NCBI GenBank assembly: GCA_028554755.1
Contig: JAPTOF010000010.1
Location: forward strand, 818,501 to 882,500
Source: Cordia subcordata
Lineage: Eukaryota; Streptophyta; Magnoliopsida; Boraginales; Cordiaceae
Length of the DNA stretch: 64,000 nt
Direction: 5' to 3'
Below the pieces are notes generated by a model that made no database searches, was not told the DNA's origin, and saw only the letters and a list, made by a program, of their open reading frames with translations. Made by a program: the position numbers and the translations under genes. Of the stretch, positions 1-11,671 are shown in pieces; the stretch's first letter is position 1, and each line of letters opens with the position of its first letter.

Positions 1-1554
1 ATGTATAGTTCTGTGCAAATTGATGATGCTTAATTTCCTTATAAGTATTGTTCTGGGCAAAGTTTGAAAAGATTGGTTGTTTTGATGATGTGAATTTTCA
101 TATTGTCTCTCCTCCTCATTCATCTGAGGGGATAAAAGATGTTGTAGATATTAAGTCTGAGACTCTGGATATTGCTAAACCCAAAAGGAAAATGTTCACA
201 CGTTTCTTTCAGCTTCTTACAGATTATGGAAACAAGGTGAAAAGGTTGAACGGAGAAAAGATAATTATCCCAAGCTACGAAACAGACTGCAATAACATGG
301 CTGTCCAGAAATTATCAACTGATGCCATCATTAGGCTGGCCAGAGAAAAGTTCCTCCAGGCCCCGACCTTAAGTGCAATGGAGATATCCGAGCTCAGGCA
401 TACATTTTCCAGTAAATTATCAGGTCTCTCTGAAGAAGATAATAGAGATGTGAAGCTGGTTTTGTATCTTCTAGCTTCTGCAGAGAAAGTAGGTGAGAAG
501 CAGTTTGATCATGCAAGGAATTTCTTACAGGAGTCTGACAAGCTAAGTTCCTGCAAAGGAGATCCTCTTCAATGGCTAGTTTACTATTTTTCGGAAGCTC
601 TTCATGACAAGATCAACAGGGAAACGGGGAAAACAACAGAAAATCTGAGGAAAAAGGACTTATTAGAAGTTGAAGAAGAAATGATGAGCCTCAACCCTCC
701 CATTCTTGAGTTTCACAAAGCAGTCGCTTTCGGCCATATTACATAATTGGCAGGATTTCAAGCTATGATAGAACACATAGGTGAGGCGAAAAAGATACAT
801 ATCATTGATCTTGCAATCAGGAACGGGAAGCAGTTCATAATTTTGATGCAGGCCCTCGCGACACGATGTGAATATTCTGTCGAACTTCTTAAGATTACAG
901 CTATTGGAACTACATCAAAGCTGAAACTTGAGGAGACAGGTGGGAGATTGACAAGCTTTGCTCGATCCACGAACCTTCCCTTTTCTTTTCACATAGTAAT
1001 GGTGGAAGATATCCTGGATCTCAATGAAAGCCTTTTAACACTTGATCCTGATGAAGTTGTTACAGTATTCTGGATACTTTTTGAGGACTTTGATTTCTCA
1101 GCCAGATTGGCTAGAATCTCCAATGAAAATGATCAGAAATATTAATCCCCTAGTCATGATTGCCATAGAAGTCAAGGCAAACCATAACTCTCCAGTGTCC
1201 CTGAACTGTTTCATTGAAACTTTGTTTTTCTTTGGTTCATTTTTTGATTGCTTGGAAGACTGTAGGAAGCATGCTGAATCAAATAGAATGTTTCAAGAAT
1301 CATTCTACTTCAGTAAGGGAATCCATAACATTGTGGCAGCTCAAGGAGAGGAAAGGACAATCCGCCATGTTAAAATTGGTGTTTGGAGGGCTTTCTTTGC
1401 ACGGTTTGGGATGGTAGACATGGAATTGAGCATGTCGTCTAAGTATCAAGCAAATATGATTGTCAAGAGATTCCCTCACTCCAGTTCTTACACTCTTGAG
1501 ATGGATGGAAAAGGAACACCACTTCTTTCACTTTCAGCTTGGAAGTTCACTTGA
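1..1554 (+). pseudogene. GRAS-domain gene copy A (type 1), decayed and cut by the window edge
   Basis: This is homologous along its whole length to the intact GRAS gene at 6534-8138. The window starts about four codons into it. A TAA replaces CAA near base 31, a second TAA replaces CAA at 744-746 just before the VHIID region, and the frame shifts near 1065, where the intact copy reads TIYSENFLRTL. Seven codons of the SAW region (CLTIGWK in the intact copy) are deleted in frame near 1511. The leucine-rich, VHIID-like (IHIIDLAI) and SAW (SLSAWKF) blocks can still be read in pieces. Several independent lesions make a functional product very unlikely. The 3' flank also matches the flank of the intact copy, so a larger unit was duplicated. 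Confidence 0.88.
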
Positions 1555-3778
1555 GATACTTGGAACAAATCTATCTTTTTCTTTTCCTCTCTGTTCTCTA
1601 TGTTTTGTTCTCTTCACTTCTTCACCTGGTGTTTCCCTAGATGTCTCATAATCTAATTACAGGAGGATTATACAAATGCAAGGTTATGTGTAATTGTCAG
1701 GGAATTCCTTAATGCCGTCCTTTGGTAGTTTCTAATTAGTTGTTGATCCTATGCTCCTGTCCAGGCCTGGAAAAGACAATGGAAGAATATTATTTTCCGA
1801 TTATCAGATACTTTCTACGAAACTTCAGAAGATAATTCCATAAAATCCTGCCTCTGATATATAGTTGCTTCAGGTTTCAGTTCAGAATCTGCTCAAGAGT
1901 CTGAAAAGTATACAACTTCAGCAATAGTTCAAAATTTTGATGATTGTCCTTAGGTAACTGTTATCGACATTCTGACCTTATATGTCTTCCCCAATAATTT
2001 CATTGGCAAATGCTTCTCTGTAATACCATCAAACATGAAGGAGCATCTCTATTTTCTAGTGCAGAAATGAGTCTGCCTGTCATCACCGTATACCATCAAA
2101 ACTTCAACTATCACATTATTAGTACGATGATCTCTATGGCTTTTAACTCAGAGAGGAATTCTGGCTTGATAGAAGAATTTTGGCCTGATAATTTTCTTGT
2201 TTCAACCATGTAGTTTGAATGAAGCCAGTATGAATTTTCATTGAAAAAAGCAACTAGAAAACTTAATGGCTGAGCTGAAGCTAGACCTGGAACTCAATGG
2301 AAAAGGGCATGGTCAGAGTGAGCATTGTACTTTTAGAATTCTGACTTTATTTAAGAGATACACTTGGGACCATACTCGTACGTGGATGGGGAGATGGAGC
2401 AATAAAGAAAGTTTACAGGCTAATATCATCAAGCTTTTCATCTGTGGCACAATCACTTCTATATGGATCAGAGAAATAAAAAAGTGCATTGCCCCATGGT
2501 TCAGTAAGGTGGTGAGGTGTAACCATCACTTCTGTAGGCTTACCAATGTATGGTCTAATGCCATTCCGCGGTCTTGTAATTTATTTTCGGTTTAATCAAA
2601 TTCTGGAGGGAAGTAACCCTCCTTTCAATCAGGGTAAAAAAAAAGAAAGAAAATAACCGAGTGCGCAGCTTGTCCCCTTGCAAATGAAGATCCAATCATC
2701 CTTGAAACCAGGAATGTCTTCTCCTTGATTCTTGAAGCTTAGCATGGGAAGGAAATGTAGAAATATTTGATTGAACAGGAAGCTTTGTTCTAATAGGACA
2801 CAGAAAGAGGCCACTCTTTTGCTGTACTTTCTTACTTAGGACACAGAAGAGCCCATCGTTTTGTTGATTTTGTGGTTAGATACGAACCCATATGGTTCAC
2901 TGTATATGGTCTTTTTGTACTTTGGCTTTGTTAATTCACCACCTTGTTTATTTGGCAAAAAAGAAATAAATAGAAAGGTGGAAGTGGTATGCAACTACAC
3001 AAACTTAACAGATTCCATCGTGAGGCTCTGACTCTGAGATATACATCATAGAACAGCTTTGCTTCATAGTCTTCACCCATGAAATTTTGACACAGCTTGA
3101 TGAATCATTTCAGGCATGTGGTTGGACTCTACTGGATAGCCAAGGAAATATAATCGTATATCTAATAAATTCGCGTCTGCTGCTCTTGACCTGAATTATA
3201 GTAGGCAACATATCCATAGTTCATTGTCTAATCAACTGTTCTGTTCTAATACGCTATCTGAGAGTTATTTCTATCAAACCGATGCTAGTGAATTATTATA
3301 CTCTACTTATGATGTTGCTTAGTAACACACGTTCCTTGTTTTGACTTCAATTATTATATAAAATGTCTGTTTTAGTTTTTCTGCCATGTCTTTTCTGGAA
3401 AATTTTCTGGCCTTGGTGGTTATATTTTATGCCACATTTAATTTAGTTGGTGGCAGTACTTGTTTGTACTTCGGTTTTATCTTCTGTTTCAGGACGGCAG
3501 CAAGATAATTTGTCATCTCCCCAGAAGACATTTATTCTATTCCTAAACCACAATAGTAATACCAGGAATGGCAAGGGGGAAATGCTTGTCTAAACTTGTT
3601 TCTGTGGTTACATCCAAGGAACAGTTTTTGATCCTTGTGTAAATTTCTGTGAAATGCGAGGAATCATCCAGGGCTGCTTTGTAGAACTCTTTCACACAGT
3701 AAATATGGAAGTTTATTTATTTATGCATTTGTGAAACAAGGAGAGCATTACTTGTTTCAAGAAGGAAAAAGGGGAGAC
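1555..3778. other. Intergenic DNA between GRAS copies A and B
   Basis: No gene is seen. Most of this stretch aligns with 8139-10157, between the next two GRAS copies, showing that genes and spacers were duplicated together. Just upstream of copy B a pyrimidine-rich tract ending in CAG (about 3480-3495) is shared with the other type 2 copy and could be a 5'-UTR splice acceptor. This is not proven. Confidence 0.6.
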
Positions 3779-5269
3779 ATGGATGGCCATCAAGCAGAAA
3801 TGAAAGAGAAGGCTAATAATATACCTACAAGTTCTGATATCATGCCAGAAAAGATGGAATGCCCAAGTTGTCCTTTGGCATCAATAGGACTTCTGAGGAC
3901 CTTTCGCGACAGAATGCGTCCAAGTGGAGTAAAGTTAATCGAGCAAACCGCTCCTGCGCCTTGTAATACTTCCGGTAGTCAAGCAGTATTGACTCAAGGC
4001 ATCATGAAGATAGCAAGGGAGAAGTTACTTAAATCTGCATCTGAGGACTCTGACATCTTTTCCATCATTGCCACCACAACAGATTCACAATCTGGTCTCT
4101 TTTCTGAGGACAACGAAGATGTAGATATTGCACTGCTACTTCTAGCTTCTGCTGAAAAGTTGGCCATTCACAAGTTTGATCGTGCGCGAAAGTTGCTTCA
4201 CATGTGTGAAAGCTTGGCTTCTCCAACCGGTAATCCAGTCCAGAGAGTGGTGTACTATTTTTCTCAAGCTCTGCGAGAGAAAATTGATCAAGAGAGAGGA
4301 GTAAATCCCCCAGGACAAGGAGAGGAAAAGAAGCAAATGGATGTCGAACAGTTTCTTGCACGTCACATACCTGCTATGATTTCCGCATCACAAGAGCTTC
4401 CTCTCATTCCAGTTACCCAATTCACTGGAATTCAAACCATCCTGGACAATTTGGGATCAGCAAACAGGATTCATTTGATTGACTTGGGAATCAAATTTGG
4501 TACACACTGGACAATATTGTTGCAAGCTCTCAGCATTCGACATGAATTTCCAGTTGAGCATCTCAAGATAACTGCTGTAGGGACATATCGGGATAGGCTT
4601 GAAATGGCAGGTGGGTATTTGATGTCTTTTGCTCAGGAAATGAAACTCCCATTCCCATTATCGTTCAAGGTAGTTGAATCAGACATGAAGTACCTGGAGA
4701 AAGACTTGTTTGAGTTGGAGGATGGTGAAGCTGTGGCCATTTACTCAAATTTGCGACTATAGTCCCTGTTAAGATATCCCAATCATCTAGAAGCTCTATT
4801 GAAAGTGATTAAAAGCCTAAATCCAAGTCTTATGGTGGTTACTGAAGCCGAGGTAAACTTAGATCAACTAAATTTTCTCGACCGTTTTTATGAACTTCTC
4901 TTTGCAGCCAGTGCATTCTTTGATTGTCTCGATAGTTGCATGGAGAGAGACAATCAGGCTAGATTGGTGATAGAAGGGGTACTTCTCGGCATGGAGATTC
5001 AGAATGTCATTGCAACTGAGGGGGAAGAAAGGATTTTTCGCTACGAGAAGATTGATTTCTGGAGGGGGCTGTTTGCGCGGTTTGGAATGGTGGAAACAGA
5101 ACTGAGCGAGTCATCTTTATATCAGGCAGACTTGATACTCAAACGGTTTCCTAGATGGAGTGGTTGCAGTCTTGAAATGAATGGGCAATGCCTGATTGAG
5201 AAGTGGAAAGGTACCCCATTGTTGTCTCTTTCTGCTTGGAAATTTCAGCAGGAGGAAAAAGCAGAATAG
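3779..5269 (+). pseudogene. GRAS-domain gene copy B (type 2), open except for one in-frame TAG
   Basis: From the ATG at 3779 (MDGHQAEMKEK) the reading frame runs 497 codons to the stop at 5267-5269 with one interruption, a TAG at 4760-4762. The homologous codon in copy D is TGG (NMRLWSLLRYPNQ). GRAS blocks are all present and in one frame: leucine-rich DIALLLLASAEKL, RVVYYFSQALREKI, a VHIID-like IHLIDLGIKFG, a PFYRE-type LDRFYELLFAASAFFDCLD, and SAW motif SLSAWKF near the end. GRAS proteins are plant transcriptional regulators that bind other transcription factors. This clade resembles RGL1-like proteins but has no DELLA or TVHYNP motif. The single stop could be a recent null allele or a base-call error. 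An upstream in-frame extension begins with GTG at 3731, so the ATG at 3779 is preferred. Confidence 0.75.
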
Positions 5270-5765
5270 GATTTGAAATGAGAAATCCAATATCTCAGGA
5301 AAATCCTTCCAAGGTTCTTGATTTCCAGTATTACCGACTTTCTCATACTACATATAGATTTCTTTTTCGAGTAAATTTTTACATCCCCCTTTTGTTCCTT
5401 CACCTAGTAAGAGGCCATACCTTGAATGTCAAGTCACTCTTGTACATGATCCGAATTTACATAAAGAAAAGTGATGCGTGAAAGGGTGATATAAAATAAT
5501 ATTATTTCTTTCTTTATTCTGCATGGTTATATAGTTAATCATAGCTACAGTGTCTTTTTGCTTGGAAGTTCCAGTAGGAGGAATTAGCAGAACAGAATTT
5601 GAATTGAAGAATCTAATATTTGAGGAAAATTCTTAAACGGTTCTTGATTCCCAGTTTTGACAACTTTCCTATACTACACATACAATTTTTTTGAGTCAAA
5701 CTTTATAATAATATCTTTCCTTTAGTCCAAATTGTCCAACTCGAATTTTTGAGTATCAGTTTCTT
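5200..5765 (+). repeat. Two tandem copies of the type 2 GRAS 3' end and UTR (period about 335 bp)
   Basis: The end of copy B (from the SAWKF codons through the UTR, about 5222-5550) is followed by a second, more diverged copy that starts again with a tgcttggaagttcc-like string near 5560. The same double 3' unit is seen after copy D (11610 and 14700, split by an insertion) and in the GRAS pieces at 21006/21340 and 25740/26080, so it predates the gene duplications. Confidence 0.7.
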
Positions 5766-5769
5766 TGCC

Positions 5770-6533
5770 AAGTCCAGACTTTCACTATATCAAAGATGGC
5801 TAATAAATTTTCTGCAAATGCACCTTCCATAGTGGCATGTTCATTGAATTTTAATTCTATATGTCCTCTCAACTTTCTTGTTTACATGTACATTGTATTG
5901 TACGTCTACATGTCCTTTACATCTCTTCTTTCTTTGATATATTATATTACTCTTGCTTCAACAAGTACTATATTCAAACTTGCCTCGTTAGGGAGTGTTT
6001 TCCTTTTTTCTTTATTTTCAAGACTTGATGCTGACACCAAGTATATAATAAGTGAGCACTTGACTATTGACCTTCATTTTTAAGGCCTCCAAGATGTTAA
6101 GGGGCTTCGAATTACACGTCTGTTTCATGAATTACTATGCAACCGAACAAAGAAAATACAATAGCCGAACTTCTAAGGGAAATTAGTTAAGAAATTCGGA
6201 AAATAAGATATCTTGCTTGTGGACATGTGAAGTCCAGTTTGATTTTTTAATTGTCAATTTTTGTCCTTTATACAACTTGATAGGCCTTTCTTGAATTTTT
6301 TAATTCTTGAATGTCTTGCATAGAGCAGACCAGGCGGCAGCCACAATATCAAACTGTGGACTTGCTTTTCTATATTAGATGTTCATAGATGTTGTAAAAA
6401 TAAATGTAGTTGCTTAATGTTGCAAAATGGTAGTTTTCAAGAAAGCATTCATGGGTTTGTTTTCTATAAAGATCCATCATTGCAACTCTTTTGTGTCTCC
6501 CTCTGTAATCTCTAGTGATTAAATAAGTTTGAA
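5770..6533. other. Intergenic DNA and putative promoter of the intact GRAS gene
   Basis: AT-rich DNA with no coding signal recognised. It must contain the promoter of the GRAS gene starting at 6534. I could not pick a convincing TATA box or regulatory motif. Confidence 0.4.
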
Positions 6534-8138
6534 ATGATGGGTGAAATGTATTGTTTTGTGCAAATTGATGATGCTCAAGTTCCGGATAGGTATTGTTCTG
6601 GGCAAATATTCGGAGAGATTGGTTGTTTTGATGATGTGAATTTGGATATTGTCTCTACTATTCATTCATCTGGTGAGGAGATAAAAGATGCTATAGATAT
6701 TGAGTCTGAGACTAAGGATACTGCTGAACCCAAGAAGGAAAATGTTCCCACGTTCCCTTCAGCATCTTTCCAGCTTCTCACAGATTACGGATACAGGGTG
6801 AAAAGGTTGAATGGAGAAAAGATAATTATCCCAAGCTACGAAACAGACTGCAATAACATGGCTGTCCGGAGATTATCAACTGATGCTATCATTAGGCTGG
6901 CCGGAGAAAAGTTCCTACAGTCCCCGGCCTTAAGTGCACAGGAGCTATCCAAGCTCAGGCATACATTTTCCAGTAAATTATCAGGTCTCTCTGAAGAAGA
7001 TGATAGAGATGTGAAGCTGGTTTTGTATCTTTTAGCTTCTGCACAGAGAGTAGGTGAGAAGCAGTTTGATCATGCAAGGAATTTCTTACAGGAGTCTGAC
7101 AAGCTAAGTTCCTGCAGAGGAGATCCTGTTCAAAGACTAGTTTACTATTTTTCGGAAGCTCTTCATGAGAAGATCAACAGGGAAACCGGGAAAACAACAG
7201 TAAATCTGAGGAAAAAAGACTTATTAGAAGTTGAAGAAGAAATGATGAGCCTCAACCCTCCCGTAATTGAGCTTCACAAAGCAGTCCCTTTCTGTCATAT
7301 TACACAATTGGCAGGATTTCAAGCTATGATAGAACACATAGCTGAGGCAAAAAAGATACATATCATTGATCTTGCAATCAGGACCGGGATGCAGTTCACA
7401 GTTTTGATGCAGGCACTCGGAACACGATGTGAATACCCTGTCGAACTTCTTAAGATTACAGCTATTGGAACTACATCAAAGCTGAAAATTGAGGAGACAG
7501 GTAGGAGATTGACAAGCTTTGCTCAATCCATGAACCTGCCCTTTTCTTTTAACATGGTAATGGTGGAAGATATCCTGGATCTTAATGAAAGCCTTTTATC
7601 ACTTGATCCTGATGAAGTAGTTACAATATATTCTGAAAATTTTTTGAGGACCTTGATTTCTCAGCCAGATCGGCTGGAATCTCTGATGAAATTGATCAGA
7701 AGTATTAATCCCCTAGTTATGATTGTCACTGAAGTTGAGGCTAACCATAACTCTCCAGTTTTTGTGAACCGTTTCATTGAAACTTTGTTTTTCTTTGGCG
7801 CATCTTTTGATTGCTTGGAAGACTGTATGAAGCATGCTGAATCAAATAGAAGGTTTCAAGAATCATTTTACTTCAGTAAGGGAATCCATAACATTGTGGT
7901 AGCTGAAGGAGAGGAAAGGACAATCCGCCATGTTAAAATTGATGTTTGGAGGGCTTTTTTCGCGCGGTTTGGGATGGTAGACATGGAATTGAGCATGTCG
8001 TCTAAGTATCAAGCAAATATGATTGTCAAGAGATTCCCTCACTCCAGTTCTTACACACTTGAGATGGATGGAAAATGCCTAACTATCGGGTGGAAGGGAA
8101 CACCACTTCTGTCACTTTCTGCTTGGAAGTTCACTTGA
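6534..8138 (+). CDS. GRAS family transcriptional regulator, RGL1-like clade (intact copy C)
   Basis: A single uninterrupted exon of 534 codons, a usual length and structure for GRAS genes. The first 110 residues are variable and acidic with no DELLA or TVHYNP motif, so gibberellin control through GID1 is not predicted. Leucine-rich region I lies at about 155-220 (DVKLVLYLLASAQRV, RLVYYFSEALHEKI), the VHIID-like motif at 275-283 (IHIIDLAI), a second leucine-rich stretch at about 345-400, the PFYRE-type block at 413-430 (NRFIETLFFFGASFDCLED), EERTIRH at 460-466 and the SAW block at 475-534 (WRAFFARFGM to SLSAWKFT). GRAS proteins work in the nucleus, mainly by protein contacts with DNA-binding factors. 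It is the only copy of six in the window (four genes and two 3' pieces) without a lesion. Start: first ATG of the frame at 6534; a second M is the next codon. Confidence 0.88.
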   Translation: MMGEMYCFVQIDDAQVPDRYCSGQIFGEIGCFDDVNLDIVSTIHSSGEEIKDAIDIESETKDTAEPKKENVPTFPSASFQLLTDYGYRVKRLNGEKIIIPSYETDCNNMAVRRLSTDAIIRLAGEKFLQSPALSAQELSKLRHTFSSKLSGLSEEDDRDVKLVLYLLASAQRVGEKQFDHARNFLQESDKLSSCRGDPVQRLVYYFSEALHEKINRETGKTTVNLRKKDLLEVEEEMMSLNPPVIELHKAVPFCHITQLAGFQAMIEHIAEAKKIHIIDLAIRTGMQFTVLMQALGTRCEYPVELLKITAIGTTSKLKIEETGRRLTSFAQSMNLPFSFNMVMVEDILDLNESLLSLDPDEVVTIYSENFLRTLISQPDRLESLMKLIRSINPLVMIVTEVEANHNSPVFVNRFIETLFFFGASFDCLEDCMKHAESNRRFQESFYFSKGIHNIVVAEGEERTIRHVKIDVWRAFFARFGMVDMELSMSSKYQANMIVKRFPHSSSYTLEMDGKCLTIGWKGTPLLSLSAWKFT

Positions 8139-10157
8139 GATACTTGGAACAAATCTATCTTTTTCTTTTCCTCTCTGTTCCCTATGTTTTGTTCTCTTGA
8201 CTTCTTCACCTTGTGTTATGTCACATAATCTAATTACAGGAGGATTATACAATGCAAGGTTATGTGTAATTGTCAGGGAATTCCTTAATGCCGTCCTTTG
8301 GTAGTTTCTAATTAGTTGTTGATCCTATGCTCCTGTCCAGGCCTGGAAAATACAATGGAAGAATATTATTTGCCAATCTTCAGATACTTTCCACTAAACT
8401 TCAGAAGATAATTCAATAGAAATCTGCCTCTAATATATAGTTGCTTCAGGTTTTAGTTCAGAATCTGCTTAAAAGTCTGAAAAGTATACAACTTCAGTAA
8501 TATTTCAAAATTTTGATGATTGTCCTTTGGTAACTGTTACCGATATTCTGACCAAATATGTCTTCCCCAATAATTTTATTGGCAAATACTTCTCTGTAAT
8601 GCCATCAAACATGAAGGAGCATCTATTTTTTCCAGTGCAGAGATGAGTCTGCTTGTCATCACCGTCTACCATCAAAACTTCAACCGATTATCACATTAGT
8701 AGTACGATGATCTCTATGGCTTTAACTCAGAGAGGAACTTTGGGTTGATAGAAGAACTTTGGCCTGATAATTTTCTTGTTTCAACCATGTAGTTCGAATG
8801 ATTGCCAGTAGAAGAACTTTGGCCTGATAATTTTCTTGTTTCAACCATGTAGTTCGAATGATTGCCAGTATGAAATTTTCATTGAAATAAGCTACTGGAA
8901 AATTTAATGGCTGAGCTGAAGCTAGACCAGAACTCAAAGGAAAGGGCATGGTCAGAGTGAGCATTGTACCTCAAGAATTCTGACTATTTAGGAGATACAC
9001 TTGGGACCATACTCGTAGGTGGATTGGAAGATGCAGCAATAAAGAAAGTTTACAGGCTAATATCATCGAGCTTTTCATCTGTGCCACAGTCACTTGTATA
9101 TGGATCAAAGAAATAAACAAGTGCACTGCCATGGTTCAGTAAGGTGGTGGGTCATGACCATCACTTCGGTATGTTTACCAAGGTATGGCCTAATGCCGTT
9201 TCCCGGTCTTGTACTTTAAGTTTGGTTTAATCAAGTTTCGGAGGACAGTAACCCTCCTTTCACTCGAGGTGTAAAAGAAAAAGGGAAATAACAGAGTGCG
9301 CAGGTTGTCCCCTTCCAATGAAGATCCAATCATCCTTGAAACCAAGAACTTCTTCTCCTTGATTCTCGAAGCTTAGCAGCAAAAGGAAATATAGAAATAC
9401 TAGATTGAACGGGAAGCTTTTTCCTAACTAGGACACAGAAGAGGCCATTCTTTTGCAGTTCTTTGTTCTTTCTCAGGACATAGATGAGCCCTTCCTTTTG
9501 TTGGTTTTGTGGTTAGATATGAACACATCTGGTTCACTGTATATGTTCTTTTTATACTTTGCCTTTGTTAATTCACCACGTTTTGTTTATTTAGCAAAAA
9601 AGGTGGAAGTGGTTCGTAGCTCTACAGACTTGCCAGATTCCAGCGTGAGGCTCCACATAAGACATTTGTTCTATTCCTAAAATACAATCAGTAATGACAC
9701 TCCTTGTTCTGACTTTTTAAATGTTATACGAAATGTCTGTTTCAGTTTTTCTAATGTCCCTACTGGAATTTTCCTGGCCTAGGTGGTTATATTTTATGCC
9801 AAATTTAATTTAGAGCATGGCAGTATCTGTTTGTACTTTGGTTTTATCTTCTGCTGCAGGTCGGCAGCAAGACAATTTGTCATCTCTACAAAAGACATTT
9901 GTCCTATTCCTAAAATACAATCAGTAATGACAGAAATGAGAAGGGCTAAATGCTTGTCTAAACTTGTTTTTTCTGTGGTTACCTCCAAGGGACAGCTTTT
10001 GATCCTCATGTAAGTTTCTGTGAAACGCAAGGAATCCTCCAGGGCTACACTTTCTTGAGCTCTTTCACACAGTAATGTGCAACTTTATTTATTTATGCGT
10101 TTGCAAAACAAGAAGAGCATTACTTGTTTCAAGAAGGGGAAGGGGGAAAGGGGAGAC
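8139..10157. other. Intergenic DNA between GRAS copies C and D
   Basis: No gene is seen. It aligns with 1555-3778. Differences include a perfect 60-bp tandem duplication at 8749-8868 and a short block (about 9656-9700) repeated at about 9890-9935. Confidence 0.55.
8749..8868. repeat. Perfect 60-bp direct tandem duplication
   Basis: The 60-bp unit starting tagaagaactttggcc occurs twice back to back. The corresponding spacer near 2168-2230 has one copy, so the duplication arose after the GRAS unit duplicated. No coding role is seen. Confidence 0.9.
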
Positions 10158-11666
10158 ATGGATGGCCGTCAAGCAGAAACGCAGGAGAAGGCTAAAAATA
10201 TACCTACAAGTTCTGATCTGATGCGAGAAAAGATGGAAAGCCCAAGTTATCTTTCGATATCAGTAGAACTTCTGAAGACCATTGGCTATAGAATGCGTCT
10301 GAGTGGAGTAAAGCTGATCGAGCAAACCTCTCCTACACAATGTAATACTTCTCGTAGTCCGGCAGTATCAACTCAAGGCATCATGAAGATAGCAAGGGAG
10401 AAGTTACTTAGGTATGCACCTCAGGACTCTGACGTCTTTCCCATCATTTTCAATTCACCAGATTCACAATCTGGTCTCTTTTCTGAGGACAATGAAGATG
10501 TCGATCTTGCATTGCTACTTCTAGCTTCTGCTGAAAAGCTGGCCAATCACAAGTATGATCGCGCGGGAAACTTGCTCCATATGTGTGAAAGCTTGGCTTC
10601 TCCAACCGGGAATCCAGTCCAGAGAGTGGTCTACTATTTTTCTCAAGCTTTGCGAGAGAAAATCAATCGAGATACAGGAGCTAATCCTCCAGGACAAGGA
10701 GAGGAAAAGAAGCAGGTGGATGTAGAAGAGTTTCTTGCACGTCACACGCCTGCTATCGTATCGGCTCAGCATGAACTTCCTTTCACTCCAGTTACTCAAT
10801 TCACTGGAATCCAAGCAATCCTGGACAATTTGGGAAGCAAACAGGATTCATTTGATCGACTTGGGAATCAAAACTGGCACACACTGGACTATATTGTTGC
10901 AAGCTCTTAGTGTTCGACACGAATTTCCTGTTGAGCATCTCAAGATAACTGCTGTAGGGACATAACGAAACAGACTCAAAATAACAGGTGGGAATTTGTT
11001 GCCTTTTAGCTTGGAAATGAAGCTCCCGCTTCCATTATCGTTCAGGGTTGTCGAATCAGACATGAAGGACCTGAAGAAAGACTTGTTTGAAATAGAAGAC
11101 AGTGACACTGTGGCCATTTACTCGAATATGCGATTATGGTCCCTGTTAAGATATCCCAATCAACTAATAGCTCTAAAAGAAGTGATTAAAAGCCTGAATC
11201 CATGTGTTATGTTGGTTATTGAAGTTTAGGTACACTCAAATCAACTAAATTTTCTGGACCCTTTTTATGAGTATCTTCTTCTGGTCCATGCATTCTTTGA
11301 TTCTCTCAATACTTGCATGGAAGGAGATGAGCAGGCCAGACAAGTAGCAGAAGGGGTGCACCTCGACGTGCAAATTCAGAATGTCGTTGCTACAGTGGGA
11401 GAAGAAAGCATTTTTCGCTACGAGAAGATTGATTTTTGGGGGTGGGGGTGGGGTTGTTTGCTCGGTTTGGAATGGTGGAAACAGAACTAAGCCAGTCATC
11501 TTTGTGTCAGGTACGCTTGATACTCAAAAGGTTTGCTAAATGGAGTAGTTGCACTCTTGAAATGAATGGGCAATGCCTGATTGAGAAGTGGAAAGGTACA
11601 CCAATACAATCTGTTTCTGCTTGGAAATTCCAACAAGAAGAAAAATCAGAACAGGATTTGAATTGA
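10158..11666 (+). pseudogene. GRAS-domain gene copy D (type 2), decayed
   Basis: Closely related to copy B. The first part is open (MDGRQAETQEK to about residue 230). The frame is then lost near 10838, where copy B reads GGATCAGCAAACAGG and this copy has lost bases. A TAA follows at 10963-10965 (ACATAACG), a TAG at 11227-11229 replaces the codons after VIE, and a G-rich insertion at about 11434-11455 breaks the motif read as DFWRGLFARFG in copy B. The SAW end (SVSAWKFQQEEKSE) is still visible. This copy is the closest relative of the GRAS 3' pieces at 20341 and 25081 and the likely donor of them. Confidence 0.88.
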
Positions 11667-11671
11667 GGAAT

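Noticed and set aside
4065..4366. Open frames on the minus strand within GRAS copy B
   Set aside because: They are antisense shadows of conserved GRAS coding sequence; the plus-strand frame carries all family motifs.
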